From the NCBI GenBank assembly GCA_003999685.1, contig CP021221.1:1116001-1180000 (forward strand): a DNA stretch of 64,000 bases, in the 5' to 3' direction. The notes under the pieces were generated by a model. That model saw only the letters and a program-made list of their open reading frames with translations. It did not search any database and was not told the DNA's origin. Made by a program: the position numbers and the translations under genes. Positions 44,301-56,300 of this stretch are shown here, one piece after another (the first letter of the stretch is position 1; every line of letters starts with the position of its first letter). Source of the DNA: Taiwanofungus camphoratus (lineage: Eukaryota; Basidiomycota; Agaricomycetes; Polyporales; Taiwanofungaceae).

Positions 44301-44598
44301 TTGTATTCACACGGAGCAAGTCATACATGAAGCCGAATTACGCAGATTCTTCACGAGGGTCGATCGCATCCTACGGAGATCTCTGGGCGTGTCCGAAACA
44401 GCACCTACAGATACCACAGTCAAGCCTGCGCCTCCCGTTGATTCGGAACCTGTGGAAATCGACGACTTTGAAGATGTAGAATGGCCAGAGTACGTCCCCG
44501 GTCAGTTCAGCGAAGAAAACCAAGTGTTTTGGGATGTCGAGGAGATTGACGAGGAGGGCAACCCCGTGAAGAAGCCTGAGAAGCATGACGAGTTGTGA
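41335..44598 (+). CDS. ER-resident Hsp90 (GRP94/endoplasmin type), HDEL-terminated
   Basis: This Hsp90 chaperone works in the ER lumen. The start at 41335 gives a signal peptide ([20 protein letters not shown]). The ATPase domain shows [15 protein letters not shown], the [11 protein letters not shown] Mg/ATP motif, [14 protein letters not shown] and the lid/P-loop [21 protein letters not shown] long acidic linker (about 42480-42640) leads to the middle domain with [27 protein letters not shown] and [11 protein letters not shown]. The C-terminal dimerisation part has [31 protein letters not shown] and an acidic end. The last four residues are HDEL, the fungal ER-retention signal, with stop at 44596-44598. 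About ten short introns are inferred. Budding and fission yeast have no ER Hsp90, so this gene marks a real difference from those models. A TGACGTGT element lies 120 bases upstream. Confidence 0.95.
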
Positions 44599-44920
44599 CT
44601 GGGTATTGGCGGAACGTAATTGTATAGTTATAATCATAAATTTATCTCTGGGTTACATGGGCGGATAAGTGTAATAGGTGTACGTGTGAAAGGCTGGAAG
44701 ACGTTGCTTAGCGGTTAGGTTATGGTCAAGTGACATCAGCGTTCAGTAGCACGCGTGATTTCGATCGCGGGGCTTGCTTCCAGTTGGCAGTGACCACTAC
44801 CATTCAATGTTTAGTGCTTGACTATTCGACGTTTCAACGGTCTTTCGTTTTATTACTCAAAATTGATTCCTTTGCCTTTGTCTCACCGCTACTCATTACC
44901 TCTCCTAGACGCTTGCGACT
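44599..44920. other. Short intergenic region, ER Hsp90 / WW-FF gene
   Basis: About 320 bases between two plus-strand genes, with the polyadenylation region of the first and the promoter of the second. A pyrimidine-rich stretch precedes the ATG at 44921. Nothing else seen. Confidence 0.6.
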
Positions 44921-47616
44921 ATGTCTGCTCCATTCGTGCCGACGGGCCCACCGCCTCTTCCTGTAGGATGGACTGAGCATGTCAGTGAGTATCCTTCATT
45001 ATACTTCATGAAGTTTCATCTGATTATGTATGACACAGGCCCTACAGGTCAGCCATACTACTACAACACGCTGACGAAGGAGTCTACCTATGTCCGGCCA
45101 CTGCCGTCATTCCCCATCCTTCCTCAGGCCGCTGCTGTCGTTCCTGCGGTATCGCGAAAGAAAAAGGAGAAGCCTCTTGTGAAGACTCCTATACCTGGTA
45201 CAGAGTGGTTGCGTGTGAAGACTACGGAAGGCAATATTTTCTATACGCACAAGGTGAAAAAGCAAAGCGTGTGGACTGTACCAGAAGAGATAAAAGATGC
45301 TGTAGAGGCATTAGACAGGCAGGGAGAAGAGAAACGATTAAAAGAAGAGCAAGAGACCAGACAGAATGCAGAGCAGAATGCTAGACGGGCTGAAGAGGAG
45401 AGACTGAAGGAAGTTGAGAGGATCAAGTCAGAGGTGCAAGATTTAGTCGGGAAGCGGAAGGCCGAAGAGGCCGTTCCCATGGATGAATTCGTCATTACGA
45501 AGAAGATGAAGGTCGATGAGGACGAGGAAGAAGACGAAGAGGATGAGAGCGAGGACGAGGAAGAAGAGTGGCAGCGAGAAGCGGCAGCTCAGCTCGCTGC
45601 TGAGGCAGAGGAAGAAAAGCAGAAACATGAAGAGGAGAAGAAACGGCAAGAAGAGGAAGCCAAAAAGGTGAAAGAGGCGGAGACAGTGAAAGGTACGCCG
45701 CAGCTCAACATGCCTGACCGAGTGGACCTCTCCATCGAAGAAGCAAAGGCATTATTTAAAGTAAGCTTATCTCTGCATTGATTACAATGAGAGTCTGAAA
45801 CATGGAATGGCGCTTGTAGACACTCCTTCGAGAAAAGGACATTAACCCCCTCCATCCTTGGGATACATCCTTACCACTCTTCATATCCGACCCACGCTAC
45901 GTTCTCCTCCCCTCAGTCTCTGCACGGAAAGAAGCTTTCGATGAATACTGCCGTGACCGTGCCCGCGAGCTTAGACAGTCTCAAGTTAAGAAGGACAAAG
46001 AGGCTGCAAATCCGAAAGAGGAGTTTAATCGTCTTCTCAGAGATGAAGTGAAGAGCACGAGAACAAGCTGGACGGAGTGGAGGCGGCAATGGAAGAAGGA
46101 CCGAAGATTCTATGGATGGGGCCGAGATGATAAAGAACGAGAGAAGAGGTTTAGGGAATATCTCAAAGAGGTGGGAGAAAGTGAGTTGGACAATTTTGAT
46201 AAATCCCACTCTGATCTAGTGCGCTAATTACTTTTCTTCAACAGAAAAACGAGTGGCGGCGCAGAAAGCAGAAGTAGACTTCTTCGCGCTACTCAAGGAA
46301 AGCGAGATCGCGAAACCTGGGGTTGTCTGGAGGGATGTGCGTTGTCCTCCATTGTCCGACCTTATATCTTTATAAGAGCTGGCTCCATTAGGTAAAGGGC
46401 CAAATATCCAATGATCCACGGTATGACGCGGTTGGGTCTTCGTCGCTACGTGAAGAGCTATTCAACACGTTTTTGAAAGCTCGTGGGTCTTCGGAAATAT
46501 TAGACTCTGAATCGAAAGGCAAAGGTAATGGTACCCACGACGAGAACCTTAATGGGGAAGCCGGTCAAAGTGGCGAGGAGGAGCGAGAACACAAACGACG
46601 AGAGAGGAAGGAGCGAGCAGTGAAAGAGCGGGAAGAAAGGGTCAAGGCCGAGCGTAGCAAAGTCGAAGCCGATATCGATCGCTCAAGGATAGGTCTGAAC
46701 AAGGAAGAGGGCGAGTTGGAGTTCAGGTGCGCCGCATCTCTCCCGTTAGACGCATCTGGTTACTGGGCGCCACTCATTTTCTGTCGCCTTGTTCAACGCT
46801 ACAGGACAATGTTAACAGATGCAATACGAGATCCACAGGTACGGCTTTAATTTCGCTGCGAACAGTCGACTGACCGCATTGTCGTGCACTTGCGTATCAT
46901 AGGACACTTGGGATAGCGTCCTTCCGCAGCTTGAAACCGATCCTCGCTTTACTCGCTCGCCTCTCCCGCTTAATCAGCAACTGAATCTCTTTCATACTCA
47001 TGTCACAGCGCTCCGTTCTAAGCACATTGCAGGTCTTCATGCGTTGTTTGCGTCACATTCCCCCTCATTAGCTACACCACTCACGGAGTTGCCTGTATCC
47101 TCCTTGGTATCCTCGCTGCCAGCAACTAAGCTTGGGTTCAATGTCGAACGGCTGGAACAAGAGTACGAGAAGTGGCAGAGGGAAAGAACGAACGAAGCGC
47201 GACTGGCATTTGATCAGATGCTCAGAGAGAACGCTTTCGTGGAATTCTGGGGACGGCTGGGAAAAATTGGCGGAAGAGGAGTGGATGACGGAATCAAAGC
47301 AGATGATCTAGGAGAGGACGCAGACGGAGATCGAGTTGATATGAAGGAGCTGGCGAAGCACGTAGATCTGAAAGAAATGGTGAAGGTGTTAAAGGTGAGA
47401 CCGTTCTTCTCGGGATAGCATCTAGTCATCCTGACTCCGGTACTGCCAGGGTGACAGACGTTATCTCATGTTTGATCACGTTCCGGAACAACGGGAAAGA
47501 TGGCTTAGGGTGAGTACAGTTGTGCATTTCAGTACGCGTCCTTGTGTTCTCACCAATGCCCGCAGGACTATTTATCACAGTTATCTGCGCCCAAGCTCTC
47601 CGTACACGTGTCGTAG
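44921..47616 (+). CDS. WW- and FF-domain protein, TCERG1/CA150 type
   Basis: TCERG1-like proteins bind the phosphorylated RNA polymerase II tail and splicing factors and couple elongation to splicing. The start at 44921 gives MSAPFVPTGPPPLPVGWTEH, the beginning of a WW domain continuing after an intron with GQPYYYNTLTKESTYVRP. A second WW-like unit reads EWLRVKTTEGNIFYTHKVKK followed by QSVWTVPEEI. A very long acidic/basic coiled coil spans 45320-45690. FF domains follow: TLLREKDINPLHPWD with DPRYVLLPS; FNRLLRDEVKSTRTSW; DFFALLKESEI with DPRYDAVGSSSLREELF; MLTDAIRDPQDTWDSVL with DPRF; and FDQMLRENAFVEFWGRL with GDRRYLMFDH. The DPRYDAVGSSSLREELF block is diagnostic of the TCERG1 branch rather than Prp40. 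The last exon ends in DYLSQLSAPKLSVHVS, stop 47614-47616. Confidence 0.9.
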
Positions 47617-48466
47617 TTGTGATGGATATCCAACGGACAGGGTAGCCTCAAGGGCGCGATTTCAGGCCGGCGTTGAGTCATGTGTTCATGCCAAAGTCGC
47701 ACCGAGACTCTGTAATTCGTTCATTAGTCGGGATAGATAGACTTGTGACAACGAGATTGGCGTGTTCCGTCTAATTGGCTTAGTTTCCTATTTTAATGGC
47801 TCCACAATAGTATTCTCATGATTCTTGTGGTGCACGAAGGCAAGCTGTCAGCTGATCGGCGGTTCCCGATTTGAACTTTCAAACGGTTGCATGGGACACT
47901 GCAATTTTGCCTCTGATTGACGTCTGAATATCCAGTCTCCAGGCGACTTTCAAATAAGACTAGCCCCTGTTGTCAATGCACAGCGTCCTGGGGGGGGGGG
48001 GGGGGGGAGAATCTGACTCTACCCACGGGATTGTGACAGGGATGCTATACCATGACTCAGGATGATCAGACTGGCTCCTGTACATGTTCCTTGTGTTTTT
48101 CCACAAGTGTGATAAGTTGAATCATCTTCTTTTTGTCATGTATGCATTCCGTTCACAGCTCTTAGGCTAGTCGATAATGCAATACTGGTTCTTGTGATCG
48201 AGCCGCAATATCCGCTCACGGATGGCTCGGATTCGGTCGGCGGAAATGCCCCAATTCACAGTATGTCGCGTACCCCTTTCAACCGGCTACCTCTGGTAGG
48301 AGCTGAAATCCAGTATACTGTCCACATTCCGGTACAGTGACTCAACTCTCGGTTGTCAAATCCCCGGAGCTGTCAGAGGCGCAGATATTTGACATTCACG
48401 GCACTATCTCTTCTCGTTATAAATGCTGAGGAAGATAGACATGGATTGCGGTCATCGACGTCAATC
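47617..48466. other. Intergenic region with a poly(G) tract
   Basis: About 850 bases between two plus-strand genes. Its main feature is an 18-base run of G at 47990-48007. A GTTTAGGC-poor, AT-balanced flank has no convincing frame. The promoter of the peroxidase gene should lie in the right-hand part. Confidence 0.55.
47990..48007 (+). repeat. Homopolymer run of 18 G
   Basis: An unbroken run of 18 guanines, the longest homopolymer in the window. Such a tract can fold into quadruplexes and is prone to length change and to assembly error. Confidence 0.85.
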
Positions 48467-49269
48467 ATGCCTTCTGAACCATCACAATCTACTTTGCTTG
48501 CTGACGACCACACGTACCGTCCGCCCACGTTAGGGGCCAGCCGCTCTCCGTGCCCAGCTTTAAACGCGCTAGCAAATCATGGCTATCTGTGAGTGCTACC
48601 TAATCTACGATGTGGCGTTGCCCCTAGCTCACGAACTCCTATAGACCACGCGATGGTCGCAATCTCACAGTGCGGCAACTGGTCCAGGCTGTCACACAAG
48701 CCTATAATATCTCCACGCCGCTGGCTTCCCTCCTAGCTGTATTTGGTGTCGCGATGTGTGGCAACGGATGGACGGTCGACCTACATGATCTGGCCAAGCA
48801 CAACGTCATCGAACACGATGGCTCCCTGGTGCATGACGATGCGTGCGCTGGCTGCTCCTTTGCCCCAACCTCGGTTGATCGCTCGCTCCTTGAACGGATA
48901 CTCTCCATATCCCCTAACGCATTCCTTACTTTTCAAGATCTCGCTAAGGCGAGGGCACTTCGAGATGTCGAGACGCGACAACCACTCAACCGCCTCCACG
49001 CGGAGATCGCACGAGGAGAGCTGGCTCTCATCTTTGAAGTCCTCGGAGTGTGTGCACCGCCTGACGAGATAAGGCGTAGAAAAGGTGGCTGTACGCACGA
49101 TGCGGAGATGACTGTGCCGAAGAAGTATATGGAACAGTGGTTTGTGGAAGAAAGACTTCCTGATGGTTGGCAGAGGCCGATCAAGGTGGTGGGCTTGATT
49201 GAGATCTTTACGAAGTCGAGGAAGATTGCGAGGATGGTTCTTGATTTACAGAAGGCACCCTTGCATTGA
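48467..49269 (+). CDS. Heme-thiolate peroxidase (chloroperoxidase / unspecific peroxygenase family)
   Basis: Members use a cysteine-ligated heme and hydrogen peroxide to halogenate or oxygenate organic molecules. Two exons (48467-48588 and 48645-49269) give 248 residues. The heme-ligand motif PCP is present in SPCPALNALANHGYL, and the join across the intron continues PRDGRNLTVRQLVQAV. The magnesium-binding motif reads EHD (VIEHDGSLVHDDA), the form seen in short-type peroxygenases. Further on, ARALRDVETR keeps an arginine and a glutamate in the spacing expected for the acid-base pair. The ending is PLNRLHAEIARGELALIF and a C-terminal helix. No signal peptide is visible after the chosen ATG (MPSEPSQSTLLADD), so the enzyme appears intracellular unless an upstream exon was missed. 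The substrate is unknown. The family is strongly expanded in basidiomycetes. Confidence 0.9.
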
Positions 49270-50334
49270 TTTGGCGAGTGATTGCGGGTCGGAATGTAGG
49301 AATATTATGTGACATTACTAAGTATCATCCATAACCTGTGTTTCTTTTTCATTCTCAATCGAGAGTTGATACCACAACGCCCCACATATTGTTATCGGGC
49401 TATTTTTTCAATATATTTCAGTCAATTTATGTGATCTATGTCCGACTTTCAATTGGGCTTTCCTTGTTAACTATTTTGTGAGCACTTTGATTCGTTTGCA
49501 TTCCTTTGCACGTGTTAGTGAATGGACGCTCAGTGGAAGCTGGAGCAAAAGCTTCATTGAGCATTGAATTTTGAAATATTGTCGATTCAAATTTCTTATC
49601 ATAACCTACAGGAAAGGTCTCACACACTTCTACTAAGAGCATTTAGTAATATCGAGTCAGCGTGTGTGACAAAGACGCGACGTGGTCGATCGTGAGACGC
49701 GTTTATATCACGTGCACGTAACTCACTTCCAAAGGCTTGTTCAGATGTTCACAGTCGCCACGATTACGATGATTGCAGGTGATTGTTTTTGTGTGAGAGC
49801 TTATTCGAACTGCGAATTTTTATTCATACGCTAGATCACTATTTTGCTTCCAAGCTTGTTTGGCGGAGAATGTCGACCAACTAGTAAGCACAGGCACATC
49901 ATTGAAACTTGAGGGAATCTATCCACCAAACGAAATTTCAGGCTGTTTTTAGTACACCCTGTCAGTATGCAGAGTGCAATGTTCTCGTATCAGGTGTGTG
50001 TTTGGTTCGAGTCTTGCTAACGTGCTGCAGATAGATTGAATTCAGTAACTTACATTAGCTATAAAGAGTAATCGGTCTTCTCTTTAAGGGTAACACTCTT
50101 CTCAACAAGTTTATTGCGGTCAAAAGCCTGTGCCGATAGAAGTCAGCCTCTACGGCTTCCCAAGCTAGACGTCTACGAAGTGTTGTTGTGACTTGTCCGG
50201 TGTGATCCCGCGAGCCTGAAATAGCGCGCGAATACTCTACGTGCACATCGAATTGGTCCTCAAATAGAGACTCGGCAGTAACATGCAGCAAGAAGGACAT
50301 CTTCTGTCTTCGTGCTCCTCTCCACGACTTCCCC
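49270..50334. other. Intergenic region upstream of the MFS gene
   Basis: About 1.06 kb with no supported gene. Minus-strand frames at 49436-49642 (68 residues, ATG start) and 50055-50337 are open but match nothing I know, and the second would begin inside the same CCATGG as the transporter gene. The right-hand part must carry the transporter promoter. Confidence 0.5.
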
Positions 50335-53005
50335 ATGGCAGACACAGAGAATGGACCTCAAACTTTGGCGACGCTGACCGATGAAGCGACCAAGGCTATC
50401 ACGCGCAGGGTTCTGTGGAAATTAGATATCCATGTTCTTCCCCCGTTAGCATTAGTATGTCAGGACTTCCTCTATTCATAGGATTTCAAGCTTATCACAA
50501 GCAGTAGTTATGGCTTGCGAACTTCCTTGACAGGACCAACATTGGGAATGCGAAGTATGAATTGCTGACATGGTGTTGACAGGAAGCTTGACCTTATATT
50601 AGTATCGCAGGTCTTCCGCAGGATCTGCATCTTCATGGAACGCAGTTCAACACCGCATTATCTGGTGAGCAATTGTCAGGTTTTCGTCATGATGGAGATT
50701 ACCGACTATACCACCCTTAGTTTTCTATGTCTCGTAAGTGCTGAGCAGGCTCAGAAGTGGCCGAGCTGATTTTAATCACACTTTCTGACAGTTACATTCT
50801 TGTAGAATTACGTGAGAAACTAACCAGCATTCTCTATGTCCACGCTTAGAATCCCACTTTGCTCTAGCATCGAACTGGATTCTCAAGAAGATGAAAGCGA
50901 GCCGGTGGTTACCCATTCTTGTCGCCGTTTGGGGAATAGTCACCACGCTGAGCGGCCTTGTGGAAGGTTTTAGTGGTCTCATCGCAATTCGTTTCTTTCT
51001 TGGCTTTTGCGAGGGCGGACTACTGCCGGGAATTGTAAGCTTTAGGGTTTGTTCTCTTCAGGTACAACAGCTGACATACGTTTAGACATTATATTTGAGC
51101 ACACTTTACAAACGCCATGAACTTCAACAAAGGTGAGGGACAGTCTATTTTAACGATAGTCCCCAAAGTGTCACATCGCCACTAGGATAGGAATTTTCTA
51201 TGCTTCAGCCTCGCTTTCAGGTGCTTTTGGAGGTTCGTCATCTACATATCAGAATGAATCTGTAGTACGCGATGGATATAACCAAACAGGTCTTCTCGCA
51301 TCGGCGATTTTGAAGATGCAAGGTATTGCTGGTCTAGCTGGGTGGCGATGGATCTTCATCTTGGAGGGCATCGCCACTATTATCATTGCCATTATCTCAG
51401 CCATTTTCTTACCCGCGGATATCAAATCGGCTTCTTTTTTCACAAGCGAAGAAAGAGAATTTGCCTGTAAGTGATTCATACCCAGTCTCAATTTTATATA
51501 TCATGAGTAACTCGAATCTGCTCGCATGCAGTACATCGCTACCGCTCCGATGCTGCGGGAACTACCACACCTCTACCTGTTGCCTCCCAACTGATTACTG
51601 GAAGCATCGACGTGCTCGGAAAGGACACGAAACTCAAAGCGGAGACTTCAGTAACTCAGGATGTCCCACAGATCGCATTCCAGGAGGATGAGGAATTCGA
51701 ATGGGGGGAGGTTGTACGAGGCAGGTACTTTCTTCTGCTGCATTGATACTTACGACCGGTAACACCGAGTACTAGGGATTCGAGATCCTCAAGTATGGAT
51801 GACCTCTATCTCATATCTTGGTTATGACTCGTGCCTGTATTCCTTCTCTTTATTCCTGTGAGTAGGCTTCATGTTGACAATACGGAATGATCTGATCGTA
51901 TCCAATTCGGGAGTCCTACCATCGTAGCGGGCCTGGGCTACTCAGGAGAGGAGGCACAACTCCACACTGGTTCGTTCATGGGTAACCTCTCTTCACCATG
52001 TCTCACATATCATGTTCCATGCCAGTCCCGCCTTACGTTCCCGCAACATTCCTTACAGTGGTGGTCGCGGTCGCTAGTGATAGACTTAAGTGGCGAGGTC
52101 CTTTCATTCTTATATGTCTTCCCCTTGCTGCCATCGGTGAGACTCAAACAAACTTCACAGGGTCGTTGTCTAGCCTAGTACCCTGACATACTTACCCTTA
52201 GGTTACATAATCGCGATCGCGGCGCAGGTGCTTCTTGTTGATCAGGTGCAAGCGATGGATCACTGACATTGATCACTTGTAGAACAATACGCAGCGATAT
52301 GTAGCAGGTATGGTCCGATAATGAAGTGATATCTTTTTTCCACCTGATTTATCAACGTCAACCCAGTCTTCTTGATAGCAACGGGGATGTAGGTACTTTG
52401 ACCAGAAAGATGTTAGACGCCATTTCTCATTCTCTCATCACAGCTATCCATGCGGGCCCTGCATTTTATCAATCCTTCCTAATAACAACGCTGGTCATTA
52501 TAAGAAAGCTACGACAGTGGCACTTCAGCTAGCCATTGCGAACACGGGGTAAGTGGATCCAGTTAAAACCGATCGCTTGTACCATACCGTCATGATCATT
52601 GCGCACATAATCTATTCCTCGGGTTCACTGCACCAGCGTTCTGCTGAGTTATGGCTGCTTCAATTGGACAGGCAAGGCTGACGCGAGTGACTGTCAGAGG
52701 GTTTATCGCCACATTTGCCTACGAGGCTTCCGACGCCCCGAAATATATCCGAGGGCACTGTATCATGCTGGCTCTCGTCGCTGTAGCCTGGGTTGCCATG
52801 TTATGCAACGTGTAAGTTGATGAACATGCTTGCTCTCTAATCGATCTCATATCATGTCCTCAGGCTGTATTGTTTATGGGAGAATCAAGCTCGTGCAGCA
52901 GGTCATCGTCAGAATAACCTGAAGGAATATCAGGAGCTTTGGGACGCTGGTAGAACTCGAGCACCGATTGGTGATCGCCATCCTGCATTCCGATTCACTT
53001 TGTGA
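50335..53005 (+). CDS. Major facilitator transporter, Dal5 (anion:cation symporter) family
   Basis: A 12-helix plasma-membrane transporter of the fungal allantoate/nicotinate permease group, whose members take up organic anions and vitamins. The start at 50335 gives MADTENGPQTLATL. Then comes the family opening RRVLWKLDIHVLPPLAL, joined across short introns to LWLANFLDRTNIGNANIAGL and HLHGTQFNTALS. Helix 4-5 sequences include WGIVTTLSGLVEGFSGLIAI and RFFLGFCEGGLLPGI, a conserved family motif. GWRWIFILEGIATIIIAIIS follows, then a cytosolic loop with EEFEWGEVVRG. Later helices read TFLTVVVAVASDRLKWRGPF, FILICLPLAAIGYIIAIAAQ and IRGHCIMLALVAVAWVAMLC. The C-terminal tail has the usual HRQNNLKEYQELWDAG; stop at 53003. 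At least twelve small exons were inferred. The substrate cannot be told from sequence. Confidence 0.88.
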
Positions 53006-53357
53006 GATGAGATGATTTCCAGCTGGATGGCCATATTCTTGCTTCAGTCTTTTGGCGATCAGTTAGAGTAAAGACGGCATCCACGGGATATAGAATGACA
53101 GTATTGGGATAGACAATCACGATTTCCAAGTAACGATGTCATTAACAAAGTACAGAACAAAAATACATTTGGACTGTTAACTGGCTGTAACGGTACATGT
53201 AAGCAATGTAACTATCATGCATGCAGTCAATAATAAGTGTGATGTGGTCATTGCAAGTCGTGACGAAAATGCCAAAGAAATGGGGAAATAAGATATGACT
53301 ATCATACATAAAACCTGAAAAAGAGTCAGTACAATTTGTGGGTAATTCATAAAAATC
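53006..53357. other. Short intergenic region, MFS / IQGAP
   Basis: About 350 bases between two convergent genes, AT-rich, containing both 3' ends. No gene or strong repeat seen. Confidence 0.65.
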
Positions 53358-56300
53358 TCACTTTTTATTTATCTGCCACAAAAGTAGATTGAGATTGAAC
53401 TTCGCGAGTCCGTTGAACAACGAGTATGAAGCACGATTCTCGAATTGAGCTTGTAAAAGATCCTCCATTTTCACATCTTGAAACGCGACGCGATTGGTGA
53501 TTCCTAGTGCATGATTGAAGACTTCGATAGTAAAGACACCGACATTATTGGAAGACATCACGATGTCGATCTTATCAAATTGACGTGGGGAGTATTGATC
53601 AATGGACAGAAGGATGCCCTTCTTATAGAAATGCGCCGCGCTATATTTAAAAGAGCCGAACTGGGGTGCTTTTCCGGCCTTTTGAAGTTCGCGCAAGTGG
53701 AAGTACTGCTGCGTGAAAGGTAAAACAAAGCGCCTTTTTCTATCATAGCTTATGTCAGTAAGCTTAAACCTGCAGGAGAGGTACACACTGACCCCTTCCC
53801 TCGCTGCATTGTGCTCATGGAGGTCTCTACGTAGCTATGGTAGCTGTTGATCTGCTCCTCAAAATACTTTTTACGCTCTGCCAAATATTTCAAAGCTTCT
53901 TCCATGCTCTCTTTTTCGTGTTGACGCTGTACACGTCTGCGGTTCTTGCTCCGGACGTCGCCGGCGATGGCGTTGAGTATACCTTGATAGCCGTCCATTC
54001 TAGAGATTTTGCCCATCTTCTCAAGTTCGAGGAGGAAATAGATTGCATGTGCTTTGACTTCACGAAAAGTCATCCTGAAACAAAGCAATCAACAGATATC
54101 GTTAGAATACAATTGGGAAGTTCTTACGATCGTATATCTTCAAGACGATACGCAGACTCCGCTCCCGCGGTCGACGGCATCCGTCTTTGCTGACGCATCT
54201 GGTCTCTCTCCATCTCCTCGAGAATCCCTTCCCAAATAGTTTCATGTTCATCCGTGACAGGTTGCATCAGAGATTCGACGAGATCTTGAGCGGGCTGTAC
54301 CCGAAGGATTGCAAGCACTGCTCTCTTTGCTTGCACCCATAGGGCTTTCTCATCTGCGTGAGGATCTATAGAAGCAGTGATTACAGGTTCAGCGTAGAGG
54401 TAGTTAAGATTTACCCTTGACATGTGCAAATCTATTTGTTAATTGAAGTTCAATGGCGGTGTCTCGGGCGTCATTAAGTTCATCGTTGCCGATGTGGGGA
54501 ACACCATCCAGCTCCAGCAAAATAACTCTCAATGTATCGTCGCGAGTCGGCGACTGAAAAGCCGTGATCAGCAGGGATAGAAATAAATGCAGGAACAACT
54601 CGTACAATATAGTCCAGGTGCTGGGATAGCAAACCATGCATAGAATAGACTTCGTTGGGTGATATAAAGATTGCTTTGGGCTGGACAGTCGCATCAAGGA
54701 ATTCGTGGGCGTGATACTCGGTCTCGGCATCCTGGACGTCCGCGACTGCATTGGTCGCTTTCAGTGATTTCATAAGGAGCGTACTTTAGCCAAATCTAAC
54801 CTGAAAGAAGCCAGGACGTGATCTGTTTGATAGTCTTCCGAATATAATCATTGACTGGAATGTAGCTCGGTGTACTGTCATCAAATTCTCGACCGTTCAT
54901 AATTTGCGTGAGCATCTTTGATATCTGAGCTAAGTTCCGACGGGATGTAATATCAATGGTGCTGGACACGATCTCGAAGGTTTCCGGAGTGCTGAAAGAC
55001 GGAAGGTCAGACCGGGTGGTCGGCGAGTATCATCAAATGACCGTACATAATCGCAGGGTTGATGTATCTGTAAAAAATCAATCTTGCAATACAGGCAGCG
55101 CAAATCCCCACGGGAGCATCAGGGAATTTATTCTAACGGTGAATTGTAAAGTGATGAGGTACTGGTGCGGAAAATGGAATCGAAGGTAGCTCACTCGTAC
55201 AGCACTCAGTGTTTCTCTTGCCATAAATCTCATACCATATGGCATGCGCTGAAGCGATTGTGTGATTGCCTTCACAAACTCCTCCGTCCACCACTGTAGA
55301 ACCTGGAGATCTGTTGATTCATGAGAAATTTGATCTGCTATCAGAATTACTGCACATACGTCGAATGTATTCCGCCCGAGTATCTGGATCGTTTAAGGCA
55401 GTATGGAACGGAACCTCCTTAGGCTCCGTGCTGGGTACTCCAGACCTCATCTCCTCAAGTTCGATTTTGCCACGGTAAATCTGGGCAGAGTTTAATAATT
55501 GACCTACCGTCGGTTGATGAGACTTACCACACAAGGATCAGTCTCCAAGTCGAGGTCGTCCGAGTCTATCACCCCACGTATAACAGTATGAAGCGTCTCG
55601 CGAATATATATGGTATGTCTCGGTCGTAAATAGAGTACCGCAATATTCATGAATATGGGATGTGCACGGAGAATTTGATCGACGGACGAAGAAACTATGA
55701 ATTCGTCATGTATAGCAGTCTTGATATAACCGTGAGCGTGTTGTCATGCTAGCGTATATGACAACTTACCTGGAAGAACTTCAGAAGTAGATATTCTTCG
55801 CGACGATCCTGGCCATACCCAAACAATGTCAAGACCACCCTTTCAATGAGTCGACGATTCTTCTCGAAGTCCTTCTCCTTCTCCAGCACTGTAAAAAGTC
55901 GAGTCAAATATTCGCCCTTAGTTTGCAATAGGTAGAAAAGCTGTTGATATAGTTCCAGCTTTCGCTTCGCTGAACGATCCAGCGTACTAGGTCCAGCAAA
56001 AGGATCACCATGGGCCGCCAAAACGGACGCCCGAGCAGCGTGTAAGGCAGCGCTATCAGCCCCGTGCCTACGGCGAACTTTAGTGAGTTCTTCAAAACTC
56101 TTGACATTCTGCACCACAAGAGCAATTTTGACATCCAGCTCATTGACATCATTATCCAAAGCCTGGTTCTCTCGGATTCGCTTCACGACCTCTTGCCTCA
56201 GTCGTTCAACTTTGATCTCCTCTTGGAAATCCGTTTCAGAGTCATCTAGCAAGTGCACAAAGTTTTTAATTGTGCCAACACTAACATTGGTCCCCAATGT

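Noticed and set aside
49436-49642. Minus-strand frame of 68 residues
   Set aside because: An ATG start is present, but it has no motif, splice extension or conservation that I can recognise.
50055-50337. Minus-strand frame of about 92 residues upstream of the MFS gene
   Set aside because: It would start inside the same CCATGG as the transporter start, matches no family and has no supporting splice structure. A chance antisense frame is more likely.
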